NCBI GenBank assembly: GCA_022575985.1
Contig: JAKSXM010000014.1
Location: forward strand, 12,276,001-12,340,000
From: Anagrus nilaparvatae
Taxonomy: Eukaryota; Arthropoda; Insecta; Hymenoptera; Mymaridae
Direction of reading: 5' to 3'
Length of the DNA stretch: 64,000 bases
Shown here: positions 24,000-35,381 of the stretch, piece by piece
Layout of the letters: each line of letters starts with the position of its first letter
How positions within the stretch are numbered: position 1 is the stretch's first letter
Made by a program: the position numbers and the translations under genes
The notes under the pieces: model-generated
What the model saw: the letters and a program-made list of their open reading frames with translations, nothing else
Databases searched by the model: none
What the model was told of the DNA's origin: nothing

Positions 24000-24420
24000 C
24001 AGAAAGTACGGGTTTTCTGGCCGCTGTGCTATTCGAAAAATAGTATATTTTTACCCATGGCCACAAAAGTAAAGAATGGCCCAAATCGCAAGTAAATTAC
24101 CGTCCGAGGCGAAGCCGAGGATGGTAAACTGCGATTTGGGGCATCCTTTTTTTGTGGCCAAGGACAATTAAAAACATAATTTTTCTTGCTCAGTGTCGAG
24201 AAAATGCGTTTTTTCGAATAGCGCAGCGGCCAAAAAACTCGCACTTTCTGGACACTAACAAGAAAACGCATTTTCTCGACACTTAGCTAGAAAATTTATG
24301 TTTTGTCCTTGGCCACAAAAAAAGGATGCCCCAAATCGCAGTTTACCAGCGATTTGGGGCATCCTTTACTTTTGTGACCATGGGTAAAAATATACTATTA
24401 TCGAGTAGCACGCCCAATAG
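24000..24420. repeat. Overlapping inverted repeats with CGAGGCGAAGCCGAGG core
   Basis: Several interleaved inverted blocks occur. GTCCAGAAAGT and ACTTTCTGGAC, TTTTTACCCATGGCCACAAAAG and its complement, and GATGCCCCAAATCGCAGT and its complement all recur within 420 bases. CGAGGCGAAGCCGAGGATGG, itself a near-perfect hairpin, sits between two GATTTGGG blocks. The same GCCCCAAATCGCAGTTTACC plus hairpin core is found at 39469-39525. Free energy of folding must be high, but no RNA gene type is recognised. Confidence 0.75.
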
Positions 24421-24751
24421 TGGCGAGTACAAAGCTAGGACAAAACTGGAAAGTAATGCTTTTACATTTGCCGCGAGCAAGTGGTGATTATTGGGTCTTT
24501 ATTTAATTTTTCATAAGGGGTTAAAATAATTTGTAATTATCTGCCAAAAACTTGCGAAAAAAATAGATGGTACTTGAAAAATATTGTATTCTTTACTTAA
24601 ATTATAATACATTTATTCAATTTCAGCAAACAATTTTTTTTAAATCAATAATTAAAAAGCGATTTCCATAAGAACCCATGTTAAAAATGTCCATTGTTTT
24701 CCTTTCGAATCCACGTATGTGTTAGTAAACAGCTGATAGGTTAAATACACT
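24421..24751. other. Left flank of palindrome 2
   Basis: AT-rich DNA with no gene or clear repeat. It gives the outer flank against which the end at 24752 is judged. Confidence 0.4.
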
Positions 24752-24992
24752 CCCGGGAGAAAAAATACAACGTGAAATACAACGTCGTTTACAATATGAT
24801 AAATGATATTATAATACGGTCCTATAAATACGACGTCGTAAACGATTGCTATCTTTTGGCCGAAAAAACAACGTCCTAAACGATGTTGCTTTCATAAATT
24901 ATGCAAAGAAATTGTCAAAAAATGACTATATTTTTGAGAATATTTGTCAATTAAAAAAATTTTTAATTCTGATGTAGTATTGAATAACCCGG
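24752..24992 (+). repeat. CCCGGG-bounded 240-bp outer segment, left copy
   Basis: It starts CCCGGGAGAAAAAATAC and ended in GAATAACCCGGG before the insertion at 24993. It contains ACGTGAAATACAACGTCG, GACGTCGTAAACGA and AACGTCCTAAACGATG, a series of ACGT-rich words. The right copy at 50744-50982 is complementary over the whole length. It may be a small element of its own. Confidence 0.75.
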
Positions 24993-25937
24993 CCCTGCCA
25001 AAAGTATAAATATTCTACAGTATAGTCTCGAAAATATACTTAAGAACATGCTTGAAAATATGCTTGAGAATATGCTTGAGCATATAATTTGAGAATGTAG
25101 AATATGCTTGAGAATGTACTATTATTGTCCAAATAAGAATATTCTCAAGAATATTCTAATCATTCTAATATATAATATTATTTTTCATTTTAGAACTTAT
25201 TTATTGCACATGTAATCAAAAATTAAATTTCAATAATTTATATTATACATTAAATTTTTTAATTTACTTATAAGTATAATTTAATTAAAAAATTATAAAT
25301 AATTTTTAATAAATTTGATTTTCAATGAAAATCATAGCAAAAATACAAAACCGAACAAGTCGATTTTGTAATATAATAAGTATTTGACTAGTTCTTATAT
25401 GCAGTTGGAAAATCATTTTATTTATGACTTTGAAAAAAGCCATCTACTTTAGACAAAATGAACTAATTAAGATGATTAATAGGTGGCGATTACTATTTTT
25501 TTAAAGTCATAAATAAAATGATCTTTCAACTGCATATAAGAACTAGTCAAATACTTATTAATTACAAAATCGACTTGTTCGGTTTTGTATTTTTGCTATA
25601 ATTTTCATTGAAAATCAAATTTATTAAAAATTATTTATAATTTTTTAATTAAATTATACTTATAAGTAAATTAAAAAATTTAATGTATAATATAAATTAT
25701 TGAAATTTAATTTTATATTACATGTGCAAATAAATTCTAAAATGAAAAATAATATTATATATTAGAATGATTAGGATATTCTTGAGAATATTCTTATTTG
25801 GACAATAATAGTATATTCTCAAGCATATTCTACATTCTCAAATTATATGCTCAAACATATTCTCAAGCATATTCTCAAGCATGTTCTTAAGTATATTTTC
25901 GAGACTACACTGTAGAATATTTATACTTTTGGCAGGG
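24993..25937. mobile_element. 945-bp palindromic MITE, copy 1
   Basis: It begins CCCTGCCAAAAGTATAAAT and ends in the complement. Arms of about 420 bp are nearly identical. It splits CCCGGGTGTATCC, seen intact in inverted form at 50736-50749, and is flanked by GG on both sides, a 2-bp target duplication. The subterminal part has many AGAATATGCTTGAG-like units. The centre GAAAAAAGCCATCTACTTTA separates ATTTTATTTATGACTTT and its complement. It has no coding capacity. A second copy lies at 49608-50548. Confidence 0.88.
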
Positions 25938-26040
25938 GGGTGTATCCTTTGGTTTATCCATGAGTGCGAAAAATTTCATACGAAAAAGTATAAGTTATAT
26001 TATTTGCAAGATAAATCTTTCTTATAAGCAGTTGAAAATA

Positions 26041-26475
26041 CGTTTTTTTTTTTTTTTTTTTTTTTTTTGTTAGTTATATATATTTTTTACAGTCCGGGAA
26101 CTATTAGCCCATAATGACCCTTTTATCATTTTATAATTATTTTTATTTATCGATTTATATTGTAGTGTTATGTCAGTATAAATGTTTGTGTAATGTGTGG
26201 GCGTTAGTGTTATGTGTGTAGGCGTTGTAACCTATGGCCCAGGAGGTACGCTACTTCTCCCAAACCCCACGCCGGCTTATAGTGCCCTGGAAGCACTTCG
26301 GACTGCGTTATCTACATAATGCCGGGTTTTAAGCCTTAATTTAACATTATGCGGATGCCTCAATCCTGGAACCCACGGTAGAACAACATTAAGAATTTTT
26401 TGTAAAGAAAAAAACTTAATGCTGATGTAGTGTAACGTCCGGACCTCAAAAATTTTTTCCGTGTACATGAAATTT
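26041..26475 (-). mobile_element. Possible retroposed insertion with poly(A) end
   Basis: A pure T run of about 28 bases at 26041-26068 abuts arm sequence. It is followed by a relatively GC-rich, unique 400 bp ending near 26475 (GCCCTGGAAGCACTTCGG, TGGAACCCACGGTAG). The opposite arm lacks all of this. Read on the minus strand, it looks like a retroposed fragment with a 3' poly(A) tail. I cannot assign it to a SINE or LINE family. Confidence 0.5.
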
Positions 26476-26489
26476 ACTTTACATCCCTC

Positions 26490-27310
26490 GTGGAAAAAAA
26501 AGAACATAATATCCCATAATATCCCATAATATCCCATAATATCTCCATTTTTTGGCACATAATATGGGATAATATGGGATATTATGGGATATTATGGGAT
26601 AATATCTCATAAATGAGCAAAAAAAAAAAAATGAAAAAAAAAGTAAAATTATCATTAGAACATTAACATTAGGATTGATAGGCAATATAGGTGGCAGTAA
26701 TAAAAAGTATATTAATATAAATATATTCCGAAGGCAAAATTATTTAATTTTTTTTATTCAATTTAAGTTTTAGAAAGAAAAGACAATCTTAATTTTTTCT
26801 TGTTAAGATACTTGATTAATTAATTATAATTATAAATTTGTTAAAAAGTTTAAAATAATTTTGTATTTAGGACTAAGAAAATAAAATTTTCTTTTAGATG
26901 AAAATTATAATTTGTACATCAAATCTACTTCGCGCGCTAGGTTTTTGAATGAAAATTTAAAATTTTTTAACAAGAAAACGGAAAGGGATAATAGAAAATT
27001 TTTTTTGTGGTGAATAAGTACACTAAAGTATTAAAATAAAATAACTAAAATTTTGTTTTATTCATTTTTACGAATGTAAAGTTATCCGCCAGAAGCCTTT
27101 CTAGAAGGGGCTCTTAACTATATCTTTTAACTTGAAAATAAAAAATATGTAAATAATTGTTATTTTACAATTTAAGTTAAAACTGGGGGTTTTATGGGGC
27201 GCTGAATCGATATTTTTGGTCAGTAATGTGAAAAAACGTTTGCGTTTGCGGTAAACTCGGAAAATAGACGTTTTCTCATCCTGAAAAATGAAAATCGTAA
27301 AACTTTATGT
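26490..27310 (+). repeat. Palindrome 2 left-arm segment with ATATCCCATA array
   Basis: It opens with AATATCCCAT units in tandem, then the complement ATATGGGATA, making an internal hairpin array at 26505-26610. The segment through CTTTCTAGAAGGGGCTC and GGGGCGCTGAATCGATATTT is complementary to 46985-47775. Small frames in both arms are mirror readings. Confidence 0.78.
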
Positions 27311-27682
27311 TTTCGGTGTCGCTAAACTCGAAAATGAGGTCCTCAGAGTCCGAAAATGCCTTACTCAAAACACCGAAAACACCCTTTTCTTACCAAAAAT
27401 TTTTGGATTTTATAGCGAGAATCGTAAATATTCGGAACATCTGGATCGTAAATTACAATGGATGACTTAAATATGTTGGGGAAATACCGAAAACTACTTC
27501 CGTTTATTCCAACGCGCCTTCTTGGCCGAGAAACGCAGGTCTCAATTCTATAACAATGTTATAAAAAAACTTATGACCGGTTTGTGTAACTACACAACCA
27601 ACGAGCATGGAACATGTTCACTAATAACTAACACTGATAATAAAGTATCTATTCTGTTCATAATATCAATATTTATATCCAA

Positions 27683-28607
27683 GTATTTCTGCACTAAAGT
27701 TCTTTAGAGACTTCTGCACCAATGGTCCCTAGGTACTTCTGCACCAAAGGTCTTTAGGGACTTCTGCACCATAGGTCCCTATGTACTTCTGCACCAATGC
27801 TCCCTAGGTACTTCTGCACCAAAGGTCTTTAGAGACTTCTGCGCAAATCGTCCCTAGGTACTTCTGCACCAAAGGTCTTTAGGGACTTCTGCACCATAGG
27901 TCCCTAGGTACTTCTACACCAATGCTTCCTAAGTACTTCTGCACCATAGGTCCCTAGGTACTTCTGCACCAAAGGTCTTTAGGGACTTCTGCACCAATGC
28001 TCCCTAAGTACTTCTGCACCAAAGGTCTTTAGAGACTTCTGCACCATAGGTCCCTAGGTACTTCTACACCAATGCTTCCTAAGTACTTCTGCACCATAGG
28101 TCCCTAGGTACTTCTGCACCAAAGGTCTTTAGGGACTTCTGCACCAATGCTCCCTAAGTACTTCTGCACCAAAGGTCTTTAGAGACTTCTGCACCATAGG
28201 TCCCTATGTACTTCTGTACCAATGCTCCCTAATTACTTCTGCACCAAAGGTCTTTAGAGACTTCTGCACCAATGGTCCCTAGGTACTTCTGCACCAAAGG
28301 TCTTTAGGGACTTCTGCACCATAGGTCCCTAGGTACTTCTACACCAATGCTTCCTAAGTACTTCTGCACCAAAGGTTCCTAGGTACTTCTGCACCAAAGG
28401 TCTTTAGGGGCTTCTGCACCAATGCTCCCTAAGTACTTCTGCACCAAAGGTCTTTAGAGACTTCTGCACCATAGGTCCCTAGGTACTTCTGTACCAAAGG
28501 TCTTTAGGGGCTTCTGCACCATAGGTCCCTAGGTACTTCTGAACCAATGCTCCCTAGGTACTTCTGCACCAATGCTCCCTAAGTACTTCTGCACCAAAGG
28601 TCCCTAA
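27683..28607 (+). repeat. 25-bp minisatellite, about 37 copies
   Basis: The unit is ACTTCTGCACCAAAGG followed by TCTTTAGGG, TCCCTAGGT or related ends. Monomers alternate in a dimer-like pattern of CAAAGGTCTTTAG and CAATGCTCCCTAAG types. The span of about 925 bases gives about 37 units of exactly 25 bp. Since 25 is not a multiple of three and no open frame spans it, it is not coding. The opposite arm of palindrome 2 has no such array. Confidence 0.92.
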
Positions 28608-28624
28608 ATCGAAAATATTCTAAG

Positions 28625-28740
28625 TCCCATTTGACCCCCCCCCCTTAAAAAGGACATATTTGACCCCCCCCCCCCCTTAAAAAGGACAAATTTGACCCCC
28701 CCCCTTAATTTTCCAGTTCTGAAGTACCCCCTCCCTATAA
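28625..28740 (-). repeat. Tandem TTTGACCCCCCCC tracts
   Basis: Three units of roughly 35-40 bases each contain TTTGAC, a run of 9-14 C and TTAAAAAGGAC. They directly follow the minisatellite. A G-run arrangement with similar flanks occurs in opposite orientation at 12340-12450. The complementary strand could form G-quadruplex structures. Confidence 0.7.
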
Positions 28741-28744
28741 ACAT

Positions 28745-29415
28745 GTTCCATGTTAATAGGGTTTTTAGGCAATTTTCCAAATAACGCTGTGATATTGCAA
28801 TTCTACCAAAATACTACTGTTTGGCCTCATTTTTTTTGTATAAGTGCAACCTTTCATTCACCGTAAACCGCAATTTTTATCACCGATTCTCTCATCGCTA
28901 TAGTTAGTAAACCAAATGTCCATTTTTTGCCAAAAATGACCAATTTTAAAATTGCTGTAAAAATTGTAATTTTTGATGAAAATGAGTCTTAAAGGTCTCA
29001 AAAATTTTGTATAAGCTCTAATTTTTGAAAAATTTTTTACTCATTCCTTTTCGATTTTTTGTTTAGCGGATATGATAATTTAAAAAAAAAGAGTCTCAAC
29101 TTCAGGTTTTTAAAAAAAAAATCATATTTTATCACTATCTTTGTCGAGTCATATCTCCGAAAGGTCTAAAGCAAAATGGACAAGTGACAAATTTTTCGAA
29201 ACTTGAAACTAGTACAAAATGTTGGAGACTAATAAGACTTATTCGTTTCATAAAAAATTACAATTTTAGCAGCAATTGTAAAATTGGTCATTTTTGACAA
29301 AAAATGGACATTTGATTTACTAACTATAGCGATGAGAGAATCGGTGATAAAAAATTGCGGTTTACAGGGAATGAAAGGTAGCACTTATACAAAATACGCT
29401 GTCAAGTAATTGGCA
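28745..29415. mobile_element. Family-F palindrome, 0.6-0.7 kb
   Basis: The left arm has GGCCTCATTTTTTTTGTATAA, CTTTCATTCACCGTAAACCG, CACCGATTCTCTCATCGC and CCAAATGTCCATTTTTTGCC. The right arm, ending near 29400, has their complements in mirrored order. The centre lies near 29100. It shares its arm blocks with 500-615, 13620-13700 and 55500-56140. No transposase is present. Confidence 0.75.
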
Positions 29416-29574
29416 CTATGGTTCCTCTTTAGCAGTAACAAAATGTAAAGTATAATGTCATAAGAAGAACTAAGAATGATCTTTGAATGATCTATTCCTT
29501 GGTACTGTTAGTTTAACATTTCATGGAAAAAATTAGGTTTTTTACGTAAAAAAAAAAGATTTTTCTACACTACC

Positions 29575-32010
29575 CTCGCAAAAATTCTCATATGATATCT
29601 CATATGATTTCTCATGTGATTTCTCATGTGATTTCTCATATGATATCTCACATGAGAAATCATATGAGAATTTCAACTGAGATATCATATGAGAAATCAT
29701 ATGAGAAATTAAAAAAAAAGAATAAAAAAATATGTAAGCTTAAATCATAATCTTATGACCGTATTAGGCATTATTAGCCATTTTAGAGCAATTTAAATTG
29801 ATAAGCGCATTTATAATTGAATAAAAAATAAACAATAAAATGTTCGATATGGTCAAAAATTATGATTTAAGCTTATTAAATGTTTTTTTTCGAATTTTAC
29901 ATAAATGACTAGTTATTTTTTGGTTACTGACCAAAGGCAGATGACCTCGATACACATAATGTGTGTCATTAGCCGATTACCGCCGGCGCGGCCAAAGCGT
30001 GCCACCTGAGTTTTTTCGGTTTAAAGATTGTGTTAACATTAAAAGTTCCAATAATAATATAATGTTGAATCTAACGATTATAAATAGTTTCCAGACTATA
30101 AATTTACTTTCTTTTTTTGTCATTTTGGTGTAAAAACTTACGGAAAAAAAGTACAGAGGGTAGAATCATCGAAGACCAACGCTTTTAACCGCGAATTCAG
30201 CCAAAACGTGATATTTCCTTATATTTCTGAAAAATGCTAAAATAACTGGGTTTTTTTGATCACTGAATTCAAATTTTAAAAAATGAATCAAGGAGTACAG
30301 AAGTCAAAAAGTCTTGCTTTTGATGATTATCTTTTTAATGACCCTCTGAAGTCCTTTTCTGAAAGTATGTACATCAAAAATGACCAAAAAAGTAAATATT
30401 TTATAAATTTTTGACCGCAAAACATTATTTATTTCAATTTATTGCAAAAGTTTAAGCTGAAAAATTTCAAAAGGCACGTTTTAGCCGCACCGACGGTAAT
30501 TGATTAAACGCGTTAAATTTCTTATTAAAAATAATTCTTTTCAAGAATTATTTTTATAAGAAAATTTAAATAATTTTTTATTTAAAATTCATAGGAACGT
30601 GAATTGTATTTTAAAAATACAATTTTTTCAAAATTTTAAATAATTTTGAATAATATTAATAAAAATATTTTTCCCAGGGGTTAAAAATAATTCTAGGAGT
30701 CATAGCGATACCTCACTTTAAATTGCAACTTTGTTGCAATTGCAGTTTTGACACTGAATATATTAATATCACTAGCTTGAGTGCGTGCTGAATCCGGGAA
30801 AGAGTAATACATTAGTCTCTAAAACTTTTAGCTTATGGTACCTACAATATTTTTTCCTGTCCATATGTGCTCAATTAATGTAGGGAATTTCACGCCAAGT
30901 TTTACGCAAGCGCAGGCAAAAAACAGCCTTTGGGTAACAAAAGTAAACTTTCTAGGTAAACTGTGGAACTTGAAAAGAAAATTTACCCCTAGGACAAAAA
31001 CCTACTTATATCGACGAAATAATTTACCTTAGGTCGAGGTAAAACTTTGAACTTTGGGGACAAGTTTCCTGTTTCTTGTTCTATTACCCCTGTAAAATAA
31101 TTAATGGTTTTTTATGTACACTAATTTACAGTATCAGTAAATAATTTTATAGGTTTAGAAATACTATTACAAGGTAAGTGATTGATTTTTAAATAATAAG
31201 TAAATATTTTTGTAATATTAAATTTTTATTTCTGCAGGTTTACAATAAAAAATATTCATGAATATTGAAAAAACTTATGAACTGAAATAGTATCAGTTCA
31301 GAAATTTTTTGTCTCCAAATTTAACGCCCAATCGAAGCCAAAGTTTAATTTCCATAGACAGTGCACTCGAGCAGGTACTTTATCTTCAAATGATTGTCAA
31401 TTTTTTGCTTCCTAAAATAAAAAAAAGAAAAAAAGAATGATTGAAACATGATTCATAAATTAGTATTTGTTAATATCGTTATTAAATGAATAAAGCCATC
31501 CGATAATTTGCACTTGGGAAACTTTGTGCCTAATAATTGTTTTTTAGTCATTTTTGGTGTCCAAACTTTCAGAAAAGATCTACAGAGAACAGAATAATTA
31601 AAAACTAGCCTTTTCTACCCGCTATTTTTTTACCAAAACGTGCCAGTTCTTTATGTTTCTGGTAATTATTTGTATTTTTGCTAATTTCAAATATGTAATA
31701 AAAAAATCATCAAATGTAATCTCGGGTAGAAAATCGTATATACCTGGGTTGAAGTGGGCGAATATCCATTTTTTTCAAATGCTTTATTTATAGTCTAAAA
31801 CTAAATACCAGGGGTTTTGTTGGTCACTTAATTCAAATTTAAACATAAGAAAATTAAAAAAATTAATGAAGGGTTAGAAAGAAAAACTCCTATTAATTTT
31901 TTTTTAGTATAAATTTGGTATAATTCTCCAAACTATAATGTTTTATCAATTACAATCCTTCTTGATACAGATTATCTGGGTATAAATTTTGAGCCAAAAA
32001 TATAAATAGG
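29575..32010 (+). repeat. Palindrome 2 left-arm segment, 2.4 kb
   Basis: Complement of 43715-46057 with high similarity. The 65-codon frames at 30835-31032 plus and 44685-44882 minus differ by one residue, which shows how similar the arms are here. I do not regard them as a gene because neither has an independent start context or domain. This is the best-preserved long pair in palindrome 2. Confidence 0.8.
29588..29708. repeat. TCATATGATTTC hairpin array
   Basis: Units of 15 bp, TCATATGATTTC or TCATGTGATTTC with a spacer, run about five times. They then invert to GAGAAATCATATGAG units. CATATG makes each unit nearly self-complementary. The mirrored array is at 45925-46050. The whole array can fold on itself or against its partner 16 kb away. 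Confidence 0.82.
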
Positions 32011-32035
32011 TTTCAGGGACATGCTGACCCAAGAA

Positions 32036-32310
32036 TAAAAAAACGACACAACGGGCCTTACGCCCATATAACCTAAGATAGTGGTCTGTAATAAAAAAAA
32101 ACCAATCTTACACCTTTATAATCTAAGTAAGTGTTTGATAAAAAAAAAACTACAATACAAGTCTTACACCTACTTAATCTGAGTAAGTGGTTAATAAAAA
32201 AAACTACACCACAGGCCCACCCACCCACCTAACCAAAGGAAGTTGTCTATAATAAAAAAAAACAACATGTCAGGCTTTACACCCACATAACCTAAGGAAG
32301 TAATACTAAA
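32036..32310 (+). repeat. 54-bp tandem repeat, five copies
   Basis: Each unit is an A run, then CAGGCCTTACACCCATATAACC-like sequence, then TAAGGAAGTNGTCTNTAAT. Unit lengths range from about 49 to 57 bp. It lies directly inside the preserved 2.4-kb arm segment and is absent from the opposite arm. Confidence 0.75.
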
Positions 32311-32394
32311 AAAAAATATATACTACCTACGTATCCGTACTAAGGTTGTCATGAATAAATGCTAAAATAACTAAACATTTTTTAAAATTATGGT

Positions 32395-33600
32395 ATTTTT
32401 ACTAAATTTTGCGGTTCCGGGGTTCATTATTATAAATTAATAAATTTGATATTAAAAATGAGTGATCTGAATTCCCCTAAACCTCATCGGCCGCAGTTAA
32501 GAATAATAAATTATAATTTTGAAAAATAATCTCGAAAATAATAACTTACTCTTATTAACGGTTTCGGAGTCTAATATTTTAAAATTTTAAATTTGGCTAA
32601 AAAATTCGGCATCAGGATGCTCTGAAATTTAAACTATACCATGGTCAAGAATAATAAATGAAAATGTTTTTAAATTACAGTATGTTTACCGAAAATATAG
32701 GTTTCGGTGTCTATTATTTGTAATTTCAAAATTCGGGTAAGCAGATCTCTAAAGACCAAGTTCCGTAGACAATACAATTTTTAAAACATTTTTACCGAAT
32801 TTCATGGTTATTCGAGTTTAAAGATTTGAAATTTTGGTTTAAAAAAATTCAGATTCATAATGTGCTAAAACTCCAAATACCGCAGTCAAGATTAATTAAT
32901 AAACATTATTAACAATAATAGTATCTTTACCGAAAATTTCGGTTTTGGGGTTAATTATTCAGAATTCTGAAATTTGGCTAAAAAAATCGGAGTCTGCATG
33001 TCCCTAAAACCCTAGTACCGCAGTCAAGAATAATTAATTATTAATTACAATTATTAAAAATAATAGTATTTTTACCAAAAATATCAGTTTCGGGGTCAAT
33101 GATTTGTAACTTGAAAATTTGTCTAAAAAATTCGGGTAATCATGCCTCTAAAGCCCAAGTTTTGCAGTCAATAAAAATTAATTACAATTTTTTAATACAA
33201 TTTTAACCAGAATTTCGCGGTTATAATTTGATTTTCGAGTTCAATGATTTGAAATTTAGATATTTGGCAAATAAAATCGGATTTACAATACCCTAAAACT
33301 CCAAGTACCGCAGTCAAGAATAATTAATAAAAATTATTAAAAATAATAGTATGTTTATCGAAAATTTCGGTTTTATGGTCAACGATTCGGAATTCTAAAA
33401 TTTGGCTTAAAAAATCAGGGTTAGTATGCCCCTGAAACACTAGTGCCCCAATCAAGAATAATGAAATAAATTTTTTTTTAAATAATAATATTTTAACCGA
33501 AATTTGCGGTTTGTGGGACCATTATTTGGAAATTCGGCTAAGAAATTCGAATTCAGCATGGCCCTGATACCCAAGTGCCGCAGACAAGAATAATTAAATA
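32395..33600 (+). repeat. 135-bp satellite, about nine diverged copies
   Basis: The block ACCGCAGTCAAGAATAATTAA recurs near 32498, 32646, 32762, 32888, 33023, 33168, 33314, 33452 and 33584. It alternates with ACCGAAAATTTCGGTTTNGGGGTC, which is itself a hairpin through GAAAATTTC. Monomers are about 117-148 bp and strongly diverged, so this is an old array. It is left-arm-specific. Confidence 0.78.
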
Positions 33601-33749
33601 AAATTGTTCTCTCTCTCTCTTTCTTTTTTGATTTTAAAAATGTTAACTTTACTACAGTTTGTATTTGGGGAAAATTTTCAGAGGGTTACAACAACTTCTA
33701 AAAATAAAAAAATAAAAATAGTAATTTTATGGCTTAATTTTTAACTATA

Positions 33750-34015
33750 ATTTCTGATCAGTTAAAAAAAAATTTTAAGTTTTCCTAATACAAGATTTTT
33801 TTATTATCAGTGACCCAAAAAACCTTTATGGGTCAAATCTAGATACCGAAAGTGCAAAAATAGCAAACACCCATTTTTAGGGTAGTTTATGCAAATTAGA
33901 GGTAAAATATTAATTTTGTATAAAAAATTCAACGAAATTCTTGATCAGCGACCCAAAAAACAGATATGGTCCAAATCTGAACACCCAAAGTGCGAAAATA
34001 ATTTGAGGGTTTTTC
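33750..34015 (+). repeat. Palindrome 2 inner pair, left copy
   Basis: Complement of 39105-39435, sharing ATCAGCGACCCAAAAAA, GGTCCAAATCTGAACACCCA and AGTGCAAAAATAGCAAACAC-type words. Two half-copies lie in direct order here (near 33815 and 33950), as in the partner, so a local duplication predates the inversion. Confidence 0.7.
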
Positions 34016-34017
34016 GC

Positions 34018-34735
34018 TGAATTCTGAATTCAGAATAGCAAACTACAAAATAAACTGGTTGAATGTAGTCAGTAGGGATTACTGGAGCTAAGGTAATTTA
34101 TCGATTACTCCTTTTATTTTGTATACATAACTGAAACCTCAAAAACTGAGTAAGAGTAGAATACGAATAATCCATTGGTTACTCGATTAAACCCATATTT
34201 GGAATAGCAAAAACAAATACTGTATAAATAACAGTATGGGTCTAATCGAGGAACCAATGGATTCGTTTAGCTCTAGAAGTCCTTTGTATTCAGTTATTGA
34301 GGTTGCAGTTAAGTATACAAAAGGAGTAATCGATGAATTACCTTAGCTCCAGTAATTCCCTACTGACTACACTACACTGGAGTTAAGGTAATTCATCGAT
34401 TACTCCTTTTATTTTGTATAAGTAACTGCAACCTCAAAAACTGAGTAAGAGTAGAATACGAAGGATTGCTAGAGCTAAACTAATCCATTGGTTCCTAGAT
34501 TAGACCTGTACTTGGATATATGAACAGTATTGGTTTTTGCTATACCAAGTACGGGTCTAACCGAGGAACCAATGAATTAGTTTAACTCTAGAAATCATTC
34601 ATACTTAGCTTTTTAGGTTGCAGTTATGTATACAAAATAAAAGGACTAACCGATGTATTACCTTAGCTCCAGTAATTTCCTACTAACTACTTTCATCCTG
34701 TTTATTTTGTAGTTTGATATTCTGAATTCAGAATT
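34018..34735. mobile_element. Palindromic element between TTCTGAATTCAGAAT ends, left arm
   Basis: Both ends contain TTCTGAATTCAGAAT, a perfect palindrome, followed inward by TAGCAAACTACAAAAT. Inside, the block TACTGGAGCTAAGGTAATT-CATCGATTACTCC occurs in head-to-head copies near 34078, 34325, 34375 and 34645. A shorter relative, 37913-38330, sits at the mirrored site of the other arm, so the insertion predates the inversion. Confidence 0.78.
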
Positions 34736-35381
34736 TAACTAAACAGTAGGCAAAGAATTCAATTTTCACAACAAATATATAAATTTTAAGTAGCAGAAAT
34801 AGTTTTAATTATTATTAATATGTGAACTTATCTACATCGCATTAATTTCACTTTACAAAGTCTGAAGAAGAGCTAAAATGGATGAATTTATATTTTTAAT
34901 GAGTATTGCAGAAACTGATAAAACCAATCATTATGTAAAATGCGAATGTACTAATTTTAATCTGTAAAAACTAGGGCTAAAATAATCGTAGACTTATTCT
35001 CACTTTATACAACGATAAAAGTGGTGTTGAATAGAAAATTTTATAAATTAAATTAACTAAATTATTTTTTTAAATTTTATATTAAATGCAATTAAATGTA
35101 TAAACATGTTGATTTTGTTATGCATTATATTTTGAAATTTTTACTCACTTGGAATTATGATACATTACTGCTGAATTGATGTAAAAAGTTTAATTTGCTA
35201 TTGCAGCTGTGTTGTTTTGAATTTCCACAGCCAATAGCGATAATTTATGAAAGGATTTTGGTTGCATAGTTAGTAGCTGAAATATTCCTCACACAAACGT
35301 CATCGTATTATCTGCAGAAATTTAAATGCATTTAAACATAAAAAATGAAGATCAAACTATGTCAGTAAAAATCTTACTTAC

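Noticed and set aside
27683..28607. Repeat protein encoded by the minisatellite
   Set aside because: The 25-bp unit is not a multiple of three and no open frame spans the array.
30835..31032. 65-codon frame conserved at 44685-44882
   Set aside because: Conservation covers the whole 2.4-kb arm, not just the frame, and there is no separate coding signal.
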